A stretch of 21,256 nt of DNA, from IMG/VR virus record IMGVR_UViG_3300009786_000111, positions 1 to 21,256 of that record; one strand, written 5' to 3'. Position numbers and translations under genes: made by a program. This document shows, piece after piece, positions 6,240 through 13,344 of this stretch. The number at the start of each line of letters is the position of its first letter. The stretch's first letter is position 1. Origin of the DNA: a virus. The notes below the pieces were generated by a model. The model saw only the letters and a list, made by a program, of their open reading frames with translations. It was not told the DNA's origin and made no database searches.

Positions 6240-6516
6240 ACGAACACTCCAACGCTACCTGATAAACCTCGCCAGGTGCCACGACATCTACGCTCGCAAG
6301 GTCGCCGCCATAGGCCACACGGGCTTCCCCGATGTCTTCCTGGCCTGTAAGGGTCGCGTCATCATGGTGGAACTGAAGTCGCCAACGGGCAAGGGTCGCC
6401 TGTCCAGAAAACAAGAACGTGAAATTGAAAGGTTGCGAGATGAAAACATCAACGTCTACGTCATCGACAGCTACGACGAAGCCGACGAGGTCATCAAAAA
6501 CTTGGCCGACGCCTAA
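6229..6516 (+). CDS. VRR-NUC domain nuclease
   Basis: The 95-residue protein has the whole small phage VRR-NUC fold: an N-terminal helix (ERTLQRYLINLARCHDIYARKV), then GHTGFPDVFLACKGR with the G.PD motif, then VIMVELKSPTGKGRLS with the E-x-K motif, and a final helix (RKQEREIERLRDENINVYVI) ending in an Asp-rich tail. VRR-NUC proteins are PD-(D/E)XK nucleases that cut branched DNA such as Holliday junctions or flaps. Here it is coupled to the polymerase by an 11-bp overlap. I prefer ATG at 6229 to the GTG at 6217 because it shortens the overlap and has a GTGGA-like site. Confidence 0.88.
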   Translation: MASERTLQRYLINLARCHDIYARKVAAIGHTGFPDVFLACKGRVIMVELKSPTGKGRLSRKQEREIERLRDENINVYVIDSYDEADEVIKNLADA

Positions 6517-6520
6517 CAAA

Positions 6521-6871
6521 ATTTACCGTTATGAGGCTGAAATAAAAATCTCATGGGTGAGCGAGTGTAGTTCAGAACTAGAGGGTGTCGCGGTGGTACT
6601 CCGTGAGTATCCTGTTCGCCGGGTCACGCCCGCTGGTGTCTGGATATTTGACCCAAGAACCTATGAGGAAAAGTGGGTGTCGTTACAGACACGAAAAGCT
6701 TTTGCGTATGCGTCAAAAGAGGACGCGCTCAATTCTTTTAAAATACGCAACGCCCGACACATCCAATATCTAGAGCGTGATCTAGAACGAGCAAAACTGG
6801 CGCGCGAGGCTTTAATCACTCCTGACTTATACAAAGGTAAAGAATATGACCTCGCACTCATTAACTTCTGA
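6521..6871 (+). CDS. Hypothetical phage protein, start uncertain
   Basis: The frame is convincing from NKIYRYEAEIKISWV onward: it contains RRVTPAGVWIFDPRTYEEKWVS, then TRKAFAYASKEDALNSFKIR, then a C-terminal helix with QYLERDLERAKLAREAL. I recall similar small phage proteins with a 'TP.G.WI ... kwvs...rKafAy.tkedAl.sf..R' pattern, without known function. The start is unclear. Conserved-looking sequence begins at an ATT codon (6521); an in-frame ATG at 6440 would lie deep inside the VRR-NUC gene, and a GTG at 6557 would remove part of the first strand. It overlaps the helicase gene by 26 bp and so is part of the replication operon. Confidence 0.55.
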   Translation: MYRYEAEIKISWVSECSSELEGVAVVLREYPVRRVTPAGVWIFDPRTYEEKWVSLQTRKAFAYASKEDALNSFKIRNARHIQYLERDLERAKLAREALITPDLYKGKEYDLALINF

Positions 6872-8099
6872 ACAAGTCACAGCCGTTGACCGCCTGTTTG
6901 AGTATGACCACACCATCCTTGTCGCCGGGACGGGTGTCGGCAAGACGGTGATCGCCCTGACCGCCATCTGGGAGATGATAGAGGAAAAGTATCTTCACAA
7001 GGTCATCGTTGCCGCGCCCGCCAAGGTCATCGAAAAGATGATCTGGCTGGAAGAGATGTGTAAGTGGCATCACCTACGCGGCATGAAGGCCATCCAGCTT
7101 GAGGGCAACAGCCAGCAACGCATCAAGACGCTCATGGCGAACGAGGCCGACATCGTCCTGGTCAGCTTAAACAACCTTGATTGGCTGTTGAAACAAGACC
7201 ATGAGTGCGACGGCATCGTCATCGATGAACTCTCCAAGGCAGCGGGCAAATGGACGAAAGGTTTGAAGTCTAAAAAACTCTGTGACAGATTAATTTGGAG
7301 ATGCGGTATGACAGCCACGCCCGTGTCCCAGAGCTATGAGAAAATATTTTCGATGGCCCGCATCATAGATTGCGGCAAAAGTTTAGGCACGAATAGGCAA
7401 GCCTATATCAACACCTACTTCGACAGCGACTACATGGGTTACAATCTAACGCTGAAAGGCTTCGCGGACGCGCAAATCATGTCAAAAGTGGCCTCTCTCG
7501 TCCACCTCGTTGTCGATGACAAGGCCAAGGTACTGCCACCTCTGCGTGAGAGCGTCATAAAATTCGATATGCCAGCGGAAACGCGGGAAATCTACAACGA
7601 CATGAAAAAGCACATGGTGGTCGAGGACCGTGAGGCCGCGAACCAAGCGGTCAAGTCGGGCGTCCTACGCCAGATCGCGTCTGGCTTCTATTATGGTGAC
7701 GCTGGACCGCCAACCTCGCTCGACACGGCCAGAGCCGACGCCGCGCTCTATTGGGCCAAGGGTTTGAAGGGTGAGCCGGGGATTATCTTCTATGAATTTG
7801 TCGAACAGCTTGTTCAGCTTGAGGAGTTGCCCGACAACATCATGCGGGCGCAGATACAGTCGATGTCACATGGCATCGACGGCCTTCAAAATACATACAA
7901 TTCGGTGTGTTTTCTGCAACCACCGTGGTCGAGGGACCAGCAAGAGCAAAGTATCGGCAGGGTCTGGCGGCAGGGGCAAAAAAAGCCCGTCACCGTCACT
8001 ACCCTGGTCTGTACCGATACGCTGGATGAACTGGTCGTGGCGAGGGTGGAAGACCGTGGCAAGTGGATGAAACTTTTTCGTAAGCATTTAGAGAATTGA
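6846..8099 (+). CDS. SNF2-type superfamily 2 helicase
   Basis: The 417-residue protein carries Walker A AGTGVGKT (residues 27-34), motif II IVIDEL (Asp127, Glu128), motif III-like GMTATPV (about 154-160) and motif VI QSIGRVWRQGQ (about 368-378, Arg372 and Arg375). This is the two-RecA-domain pattern of SNF2/DEXD-box proteins and matches the SNF2 helicases in phage cassettes with DUF2800, family A polymerase and VRR-NUC. It probably unwinds or remodels DNA at the fork. ATG at 6846 has an AAAGG site. The domain II region is compact, so the protein is shorter than chromatin-type SNF2 enzymes but usual for phages. Confidence 0.88.
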   Translation: MTSHSLTSEQVTAVDRLFEYDHTILVAGTGVGKTVIALTAIWEMIEEKYLHKVIVAAPAKVIEKMIWLEEMCKWHHLRGMKAIQLEGNSQQRIKTLMANEADIVLVSLNNLDWLLKQDHECDGIVIDELSKAAGKWTKGLKSKKLCDRLIWRCGMTATPVSQSYEKIFSMARIIDCGKSLGTNRQAYINTYFDSDYMGYNLTLKGFADAQIMSKVASLVHLVVDDKAKVLPPLRESVIKFDMPAETREIYNDMKKHMVVEDREAANQAVKSGVLRQIASGFYYGDAGPPTSLDTARADAALYWAKGLKGEPGIIFYEFVEQLVQLEELPDNIMRAQIQSMSHGIDGLQNTYNSVCFLQPPWSRDQQEQSIGRVWRQGQKKPVTVTTLVCTDTLDELVVARVEDRGKWMKLFRKHLEN

Positions 8100-8104
8100 C
8101 GCAA

Positions 8105-8117
8105 CACATAGTATGTG
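8105..8117. promoter_or_regulatory. 13-bp palindrome upstream of ParB-like gene
   Basis: CACATA-G-TATGTG is a perfect inverted repeat around one base, in the 53-bp gap between the helicase and the ParB-like gene. It is a candidate binding site for autoregulation or for the ParB-like protein itself. Confidence 0.45.
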
Positions 8118-8152
8118 GCAAGTTGAGATGTCACAACATAGGAGTTGACAAC

Positions 8153-9148
8153 ATGACTAAACTGCAAAACGTCCCAATGGACGCTATCGACGCCAACCCG
8201 TTCAGGCGGCTTGGTGACTATCCTTACGTTGAGCGTAAACTCGACGCACTGAAACGCTCCATCGAAGACGTTGGTCTTTGGGAGGGCGTCATTGCCCGTA
8301 AGAAAGGCAACCGTTACGAAATCGCCTTCGGACATCACCGTATGGAAGCCGCAAGACAAACGGGTTTGAAAGAAGTCTCCGTTGTTGTCCGCAAGCTGGA
8401 CGATGAACAGATGCTTCAATTCATGGGCCGTGAGAACCTTGAAGATTATAATGCCGACTTTGCCACCATGCTTGAGACATGGGAAGCCGCACTTAATTTC
8501 CCGGGCGCGGCCCGGGGTGACCTCAGTGTTGCGAAGTTATTGGGTTGGACAAACACCCATGAGCGCGACGGTGAACAGATGAGCGACACCGCGAGGGCTT
8601 GCTCTGCCGTGAATAGCCTTATCGTCAATAACCATGTGAAGCGCGAAGACTTTCATAATCTCTCAGTGAAGACGGCTAAAATTATAAGTGAGCGGGCTAA
8701 AGCCAACATTACCCGTGTCGTAAAGACCGCTAAGAAGAACAAACGGCCTGTCGAGGAAGTCGAGGAAGCTAAGAAGCAAATCGGCAAGGCAGTCACCAAG
8801 ACGGCAAAAGAAAGCCGCCGGGGTGAAATCGCGCAGAAGGACTTGCGGGGTCAGGTCGATGTAAATGCTTATCGCTTTGCCAAGCAGAGTAAAAAGCAAT
8901 CCCCACTATTTAAACAGTTTGGCGATCAACTGAAGAACAGCATCACTAAAATGCTGAACGGTGACAGCACCTCGACGAAATTGGCGGAAGTTACCGCCGC
9001 TCTTGGGGACATCACGCTGGAAGAAGATCATGCGGTGGTCCGCGCCATCAAGTTTGAATTGGGTGAACTGTCTGGCCGCGCCGACAAATGGGTTATTACT
9101 ATGGACCCGAAGAAGGTGGTCAACTTGAAGGAGATTTCCAATGAGTAA
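8153..9148 (+). CDS. ParB-like nuclease/DNA-binding protein
   Basis: ATG at 8153 has a GGAG site eight bases upstream; a TTG at 8096 overlapping the helicase stop is less likely. The 331-residue protein has a ParB/Srx-type N-terminal domain: VPMDAIDANPFRRLGDYP, then LKRSIEDVGLWEGVIARKK, the signature FGHHRMEAARQTG (matching GxxR-x-x-A) and MGRENLEDYNADF. The C-terminal part is rich in Lys and Glu (VVKTAKKNKRPVEEVEEAKK) and likely helical. Phage ParB-like proteins act as nucleases, transcription regulators or DNA-clamping factors, and the exact role here is open. It overlaps the next gene by 8 bp (ATGAGTAA). Because the window has a highly repeated palindrome, a sequence-specific ParB relative is of interest as a possible reader. 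Confidence 0.8.
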   Translation: MTKLQNVPMDAIDANPFRRLGDYPYVERKLDALKRSIEDVGLWEGVIARKKGNRYEIAFGHHRMEAARQTGLKEVSVVVRKLDDEQMLQFMGRENLEDYNADFATMLETWEAALNFPGAARGDLSVAKLLGWTNTHERDGEQMSDTARACSAVNSLIVNNHVKREDFHNLSVKTAKIISERAKANITRVVKTAKKNKRPVEEVEEAKKQIGKAVTKTAKESRRGEIAQKDLRGQVDVNAYRFAKQSKKQSPLFKQFGDQLKNSITKMLNGDSTSTKLAEVTAALGDITLEEDHAVVRAIKFELGELSGRADKWVITMDPKKVVNLKEISNE

Positions 9149-9623
9149 GTTTGTACGCCGTGAGACGGTGCGTAAATGCGCCATCCATCAGAGCATAATG
9201 GAACGGGCGTCAGAAGACCTTGAACACGCCGGGGCGTTTAACAAAGAAGACATCCTTGAAACCCTCAGCCTCAAGGTAATGGAAGATAGCGTCCGGTGGG
9301 ACTACATCCGCGATTTTCTGCAAGATGACCAAGGGTGTGAGTTGGTCCCGGTTGCCGCCAGTTACTTCAAGCGTCATAAACGCGATGAAGAACTGACCAG
9401 CCCTGAACGCTTCATTGCGTCTGGTTACGGAAAAAAGACGGCGGGGTTTGTGTCTGTATCGCTTGAGAACGATCACCTTGTAGTGTGTCGGGTCAAGCAA
9501 CGTCAGAAGATGGCGAATGGTGCAGGTAAGAAGTTCCGCGAATACGCTGAAGCCGTACAAAGTCGGCGGGTTTCATTAGGTGCGCCTGAAACACCTCTGC
9601 AAGTCGTAGACGCAAACAAGTAA
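9141..9623 (+). CDS. Hypothetical protein coupled to the ParB-like gene
   Basis: ATG at 9141 sits in an ATGAGTAA overlap with the ParB-like gene, so the two are probably translated together. The 160-residue product is soluble and charged, starting MSKFVRRETVRKCAIHQSIM, with a mainly helical first half and a second half containing SGYGKKTAGFVSVSLENDHL and VCRVKQRQKMANGAGKKF. The first half (EDILETLSLKVMEDSVRWDYIRDFL) could bind a partner protein. I recognise no family. It is the last gene of the first rightward replication unit, since a terminator follows at once. Confidence 0.65.
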   Translation: MSKFVRRETVRKCAIHQSIMERASEDLEHAGAFNKEDILETLSLKVMEDSVRWDYIRDFLQDDQGCELVPVAASYFKRHKRDEELTSPERFIASGYGKKTAGFVSVSLENDHLVVCRVKQRQKMANGAGKKFREYAEAVQSRRVSLGAPETPLQVVDANK

Positions 9624-9628
9624 ACTAA

Positions 9629-9661
9629 AGCCCCGCGCCTTCTGGCGCAGGGGTTCTTTTT
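9629..9661 (+). terminator. Rho-independent terminator after replication operon
   Basis: A hairpin with arms CCCCGCGCC and GGCGCAGGGG around TTCT is followed by TTCTTTTT. It lies six bases after the stop at 9623 and ahead of the primase gene. Confidence 0.8.
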
Positions 9662-9672
9662 CGGGGGTTATA

Positions 9673-11961
9673 ATGCCAGTACACGCCAAAGAATTTCTCG
9701 ACACCATTTTCGATGACCTGAACGATGATGAATACGTCTGTGTGTCCCGTGCCATTGAAAAGAAGGATGGCACGGGCGTCTGGTTCAAGTCGTTTAAACG
9801 TGACGCCCGTCAGTTCCGAAAGTGGAACCCTGAAACCCAGGCCCAGGCGTGGTATTTTTGTGTTTCAACAGTCAGTGGAGAGTTAAATGAAAAAGCTACA
9901 ATGGTTGGTCGCGGGCGAAGACATCTCAGAAGATATTATTGTCTCGTCCTGGATGACATTGGAACAAAAGGAACTCCACCACCTGTTGAGCCGTCTTGGA
10001 AGATTGAGACTAGCCCTGGAAACTGGCAGTGGGGATATTTCCTTGACCCTGGCTCAGATTGGGGGCGCTATGAGGCGCTTGCCGAATTTTGCCATCGACA
10101 AGGATGGGGTGATGCGGGCGCAGGGGGAAGTTATCGCCTCATGCGTCTGCCAGGATCAGCCAACCTCAAGCCAGGACGGCAAGGTTTCCGTTCTGTGGTC
10201 AACCACTGGGAAAAAGATGTTTGGTCCCTGGATGAACTTGCTGACGCCCTAGGCTGTAATTTTTCAGAAATCGAGGTGAAGGATGTCGATGTTAAAGAAA
10301 AGACGGGCGGTGCAGCGGCGATGGACGGCATTGACCCTCTGCTGGATTGGCTCGTTGACGGCGGTCATGTGGTACGCGACACCGGGTTGGAGTGGGTTGA
10401 TGTTATTTGTCCTTGGGCTGACAGCCACACCACTGGTGAGAACATTGCTGGATACTCACCGCTAGGCCGTGGGGTAGGAAAATTCGTCCAGACCAGGGCG
10501 TTCAACTGTATGCACGAACATTGCGTTGACCGCAAGCTGACCAAGTTCCGCGAATGGGCGTCGAAGCTGGGCGCACCTACTGTGTCGGGCTATGACCCGT
10601 TGCCGTGGCTTCAAGATAAGTTCGTCTATGTGTCCACCGGGCAGATGGTCTATGACCTACACCAGCGCCCACTAGGCGGCGTCTGGAAGTGGTCGTTGGC
10701 AGACTTCACCAAGGACCACCCCGGCAAGATCACACCGCCGGGGCGTGACAACCCCGTCACCATTGCCACCGCCTTTGTCGAGCATGAGAAGACCCGCAAG
10801 GTCGTGGACACTTGCTATACGCCTGTGTCGCGTGAGGCTGACACCGGCATTGTCGAGCGCCTTGAGCAAAAGTTCGTCAACACCTATGTCCCGCCGAATT
10901 GGGATGAGACGGGTGAGACGCCGGAAGTTTTCATCGAACACATGGAGTATGTCATCCCCGACGAATTTGAACGGGAAACCTTCTACAACTGGCTGGCGCA
11001 TAAAATACAGAACCCCGACAAGCGTTCTTACGCCGTCATCATGATCGCGGAAGGCGCGTATGGTACGGGCCGGTCATGGATAGGTCGGCTCATTGACCAG
11101 ATGCTTCAGGGTCATTGTAACAGCGCCACGTTGTTGCAGTTAATCGGAAAGGGGACCAGCGCGGAGCAGAACTACAATTCGTGGATGGTCGAGTGCCAAT
11201 TTTTAATTTGCGAGGAAGCGAAAGACACGGCGTTGTCCCGCGAAGACTTCTGGCACGGCTACGACACGTTTAAACAGAACGTCGAGCCGGGTGATGCGGG
11301 CCGTCCTATCCGCATCAACGATAAATATGGCCGCATTTACCACGAGGTCGTCTATCACAACCCCCTGATCTTCACCAACCATGCCGATGCTATGGTCATT
11401 GAGGATGGTGACAGACGTATTTTCTGTGTCGAGAACCCGACAGAGCGCCGGGATTATCAATACTATGATCGTTTGACGGGTTCGCTCAAGACCCAGGAAC
11501 CTCGCCGGGTATACTGGTGGCTGATGCGCCGTGACCTGACCGGGTTTAAACACATCTACCCACCGATGACGCCGTCGAAGGCGCGGATGATTGAGGACAC
11601 CCGTGCGCCTAGTGACGCCATAGCCGAATGGATACGCGACAACCACGCGCCCGACATCGTCACCCGTGCCTCATTGAAGGTTGCCATCATCATGGCGGCG
11701 CGTGACCTGGACGATGAGAAAACAATGCGTGAGCCGGGTAATATCACCAAGATATTGTGGCGAAAATTGAAGTCTTTGAGGCCCGATGACACAAAAAACG
11801 GAGCGCGTTATATGGTCGATGGGAAGCAAACAGAGGTCCGCGCCATCCGAAATCAGACCAAGTGGGTCGATCAGGATGTTAGCCGCGACACCGAAATTGT
11901 TGTTAAGGAGTTGGGAAAGGCGATAATGCCGACGAATGTGGTGGATATTAGAGGAGCATAG
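9673..11961 (+). CDS. Primase-helicase (RepB-type primase plus DUF5906-like SF3 helicase)
   Basis: The 762-residue protein has an N-terminal primase-like region with VLDDIGTK (about 92-99), WKIETSPGNWQWGYFL (about 109-124) and SYRLMRLPGSANLK, the layout of RepB/AEP-type phage primases. A zinc-binding segment follows, with CPWADSH (Cys246, His252) and FNCMHEHC (Cys279, Cys284). The C-terminal half is an SF3-like helicase: Walker A EGAYGTGRSW (about 460-469), Walker B FLICEE (about 510-515), sensor LIFTNH and the arginine pair DRRIF (about 580-584). The usual Walker lysine is replaced by Arg467. Such proteins open the origin and prime synthesis. It has its own terminator upstream, and a repeat-rich AT-rich segment follows directly. 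ATG at 9673 has a GGGGG site. Confidence 0.88.
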   Translation: MPVHAKEFLDTIFDDLNDDEYVCVSRAIEKKDGTGVWFKSFKRDARQFRKWNPETQAQAWYFCVSTVSGELNEKATMVGRGRRHLRRYYCLVLDDIGTKGTPPPVEPSWKIETSPGNWQWGYFLDPGSDWGRYEALAEFCHRQGWGDAGAGGSYRLMRLPGSANLKPGRQGFRSVVNHWEKDVWSLDELADALGCNFSEIEVKDVDVKEKTGGAAAMDGIDPLLDWLVDGGHVVRDTGLEWVDVICPWADSHTTGENIAGYSPLGRGVGKFVQTRAFNCMHEHCVDRKLTKFREWASKLGAPTVSGYDPLPWLQDKFVYVSTGQMVYDLHQRPLGGVWKWSLADFTKDHPGKITPPGRDNPVTIATAFVEHEKTRKVVDTCYTPVSREADTGIVERLEQKFVNTYVPPNWDETGETPEVFIEHMEYVIPDEFERETFYNWLAHKIQNPDKRSYAVIMIAEGAYGTGRSWIGRLIDQMLQGHCNSATLLQLIGKGTSAEQNYNSWMVECQFLICEEAKDTALSREDFWHGYDTFKQNVEPGDAGRPIRINDKYGRIYHEVVYHNPLIFTNHADAMVIEDGDRRIFCVENPTERRDYQYYDRLTGSLKTQEPRRVYWWLMRRDLTGFKHIYPPMTPSKARMIEDTRAPSDAIAEWIRDNHAPDIVTRASLKVAIIMAARDLDDEKTMREPGNITKILWRKLKSLRPDDTKNGARYMVDGKQTEVRAIRNQTKWVDQDVSRDTEIVVKELGKAIMPTNVVDIRGA

Positions 11962-12148
11962 AGGAAAATTAGAGGAAAAGTTTTTTGTTTGCTCTAATCA
12001 AAAATCCCAGAAGTCTGCCGTTTTTATACTCTAATAGAGGAATAGAGGAAAATATCTATATAACTTTAGAATATAACAGTAAAATAGCGGTCCTTCTATT
12101 TAGACTCCTTAGGAAAACTCCTCTATTTGCTCTTTTTCCTCTATTTGC
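11949..12148. repeat. AT-rich region with TAGAGGA repeats, candidate origin
   Basis: TAGAGGA occurs at 11949, 11959, 11970, 12035 and 12043, and inverted as TCCTCTA at 12119 and 12137. The two inverted copies are part of an 11-bp direct repeat CCTCTATTTGC (12120 and 12138) spaced 18 bp. Between them the sequence is visibly AT-rich (for example TATCTATATAAC and TTTAGAATATAAC). The stretch 11962-12249 holds no convincing gene. Repeats plus an AT-rich stretch right after the primase-helicase gene, where gene direction reverses, are the usual marks of a replication origin. Confidence 0.55.
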
Positions 12149-12166
12149 GGCGCGGGCATAAAAACA

Positions 12167-12202
12167 CCCGACACAGCGTTTAAACTGTGTCGGGCTATTT
12201 TT
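12167..12202. terminator. Bidirectional terminator with GTTTAAAC loop
   Basis: Arms CCCGACACAG (12167-12176) and CTGTGTCGGG (12185-12194) form a perfect 10-bp stem. The 8-nt loop and first closing base contain GTTTAAAC. CTATTTTT follows on the plus strand and a T-run also follows on the minus strand, so it can end the primase transcript and the leftward HTH transcript. Confidence 0.8.
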
Positions 12203-12249
12203 ATGGTCGATCAGGATGGAAAAGTATTATTTTTTGCCGCGCCCGTCGA

Positions 12250-12438
12250 TCAGGATGGTATTTTCGGAATTTTTCTGTCGATCAGGATGTCGATCAGGAT
12301 GGCTAGCGCCAGCGGGACGGGCGTAAATCCGTTTTCGTATCTGATAATTTGGCGCGTGGAAATATCCAGAAAAGCGCCTATGGCATTTTGGGTTAGGCCA
12401 AGCGTCAAGCGCCGGGCTTTGAAGGTTTCCGGTGTCAT
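12250..12438 (-). CDS. Xre/Cro-type helix-turn-helix repressor-like protein
   Basis: Minus-strand ATG at 12438 is preceded by GATAGG. The 62-residue product is almost entirely an HTH_3-type domain: FKARRLTLGLTQNAIGAFLD, then ISTRQIIRYENGFTPVPLALA. The LTQ...A..L.IS.R.I.RYE.G pattern is that of Xre/Cro regulators. Its C-terminus (ILIDILIDRKIPKIPS) is encoded by the GTCGATCAGGATG repeats, so the protein tail and the repeat array share DNA. It could regulate the leftward block or bind the neighbouring repeats; both are inference. It lies downstream of the terminator at 12516-12551 and so probably has its own promoter in 12440-12515, where TATGTCA is repeated (12474 and 12492). Confidence 0.75.
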   Translation of the reverse strand: MTPETFKARRLTLGLTQNAIGAFLDISTRQIIRYENGFTPVPLALAILIDILIDRKIPKIPS

Positions 12439-12515
12439 TGCATTTACCTATCCATTTTTAAGGCCCGTCAAGGCTATGTCATTTTGTCCGGTATGTCACC
12501 CTATAAAAAGGGGAG

Positions 12516-12551
12516 AAGGCCCGCCAGGGGTTAACCTGGCGGGCCTATTTT
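12516..12551. terminator. Hairpin terminator between HTH gene and leftward small genes
   Basis: Arms GGCCCGCCAGG (12518-12528) and CCTGGCGGGCC (12535-12545) flank GGTTAA. TATTTT follows on the plus strand, and on the minus strand the hairpin is followed by TTCTCCCCTTTTTA. It lies just beyond the stop of the 82-residue leftward gene. Confidence 0.75.
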
Positions 12552-12584
12552 GGGGTTTATCGGGTTTATTCAAGGTTTGTCGCC

Positions 12585-12833
12585 TCAAAGTCGTTTGTTC
12601 TTCCATATAAAATCGAAATCAAGATGGTTGGCCAAAGCAATTTTTCCATTGACTTCTATAATCATATCATAACCGTCGAACCAATCTCCGCCGTCGTTGT
12701 TGTCCCGGCGTATTAGGAATTTTAGATTATCGTCAACGGTACAAACGTCTTGAACAGAATATTGGCAATATAGGACGCCCGCCACTCTGTCGTCTTCTGG
12801 CATTTCGTGAGATATTCTTATTATATTAGGCAT
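12585..12833 (-). CDS. Hypothetical protein, 82 residues
   Basis: The frame is open further upstream, but ATG at 12833 has a strong AAAGGAA site and removes overlap with the upstream gene. The product starts MPNIIRISHEMPEDDRVAGV and contains LYCQYSVQDVCTVDDNLKFLI, then RRDNNDGGDWFDGYDMIIEV and NGKIALANHLDFDFIW. It is acidic with alternating hydrophobic residues, suggesting a small beta-rich domain. I recognise no family. It is the last gene of a leftward unit and is followed by a terminator. Confidence 0.65.
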   Translation of the reverse strand: MPNIIRISHEMPEDDRVAGVLYCQYSVQDVCTVDDNLKFLIRRDNNDGGDWFDGYDMIIEVNGKIALANHLDFDFIWKNKRL

Positions 12834-12864
12834 TGGTTCGTTCCTTTTATGATGGGTTTTGGGT

Positions 12865-13095
12865 TTATTCGCCGATTTCCCCTTGTGAAAGTAATTTTTC
12901 GACGCCCGCGCCATGATGGCGGGTTTGGTAAACATGGAAACAATCTTTTCCTGTTTCCTCATTATACCAAACGTCAACGCGAACCGCGCCCGCCCATGAT
13001 GCCGCAACCGTTGTAAGGCCCGTTGATTTATGGGCGCGGGCCGTTGGGACTGTCTTGCGGGCGCTTGTCGGAATAGAACCGTAAAAATGTGACAT
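12865..13095 (-). CDS. Hypothetical protein, 76 residues
   Basis: Minus-strand ATG at 13095 has AAAGGAAAA upstream. The N-terminal third is Ser/Thr/Ala-rich and basic (MSHFYGSIPTSARKTVPTAR), and the rest reads VRVDVWYNEETGKDCFHVYQ, ending in a GVEKLLSQGEIGE tail. No membrane segment or catalytic motif is seen. It shares the repeated leader style of its neighbours (TTTC-CTTTCA on the plus strand) and the same orientation. The function is unknown. Confidence 0.6.
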   Translation of the reverse strand: MSHFYGSIPTSARKTVPTARAHKSTGLTTVAASWAGAVRVDVWYNEETGKDCFHVYQTRHHGAGVEKLLSQGEIGE

Positions 13096-13131
13096 AAGAT
13101 TTTCCTTTCATAAAAAACCTTTGGTTAATTT

Positions 13132-13344
13132 CTAAGTCGAGTGATAGCGTATTCCACCGTTGACCCCAGATTGTCTAGTTTCTGCAAAACCCTCTTTTAC
13201 GGCTCGGTCGAGCAAGTTAAACCGCTCGCGCTTTGCCTGCCACTGGTCGAGGTCTTGCGGCGCTAATCCCGCATTATCATGGTCTTGGTCGGACCATAAT
13301 TCACGCAGTATGCGATCAAAATTTGTTATCTGTAGAACAGACAT
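13132..13344 (-). CDS. Hypothetical protein, 70 residues
   Basis: Minus-strand ATG at 13344 overlaps the stop of the upstream 44-residue gene (TAATG) and follows AAGGG. The product is charged and mainly helical: MSVLQITNFDRILRELWSDQ, then QDLDQWQAKRERFNLLDRAVKE, then GFAETRQSGVNGGIRYHST. It could be a small nucleic-acid or protein-binding factor but I recognise no family. The overlap implies co-translation with the upstream gene. Confidence 0.6.
   Translation of the reverse strand: MSVLQITNFDRILRELWSDQDHDNAGLAPQDLDQWQAKRERFNLLDRAVKEGFAETRQSGVNGGIRYHST

Larger units (their letters stand above)
11866..12301. repeat. Five copies of GTCGATCAGGATG
   Basis: Exact 13-mers occur at 11866, 12206, 12245, 12277 and 12289. 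The last two are tandem with a 12-bp period and share one base. The first lies in the end of the primase gene (encoding VDQD). The others lie in the space beyond the primase terminator and run into the 3' end of the opposing HTH gene, where they encode ILID ILID and include its stop codon. All are in the same orientation, which suits iterons or an operator array. Confidence 0.85.

Noticed and set aside
11866-12301. CRISPR-like array from the 13-mer repeats
   Set aside because: Repeats are too short, spacing is irregular or tandem, and no cas genes are present; the Cas4-like protein belongs to the phage DUF2800 replication cassette.
12203-12610. 135-codon open frame on the plus strand
   Set aside because: It runs through repeats, a terminator and the antisense of the HTH gene, has low-quality composition and no ribosome binding site.
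12585-13007. Longer version of the 82-residue leftward protein
   Set aside because: The upstream extension overlaps the convincing gene at 12865-13095, while ATG at 12833 has a strong AAAGGAA site.
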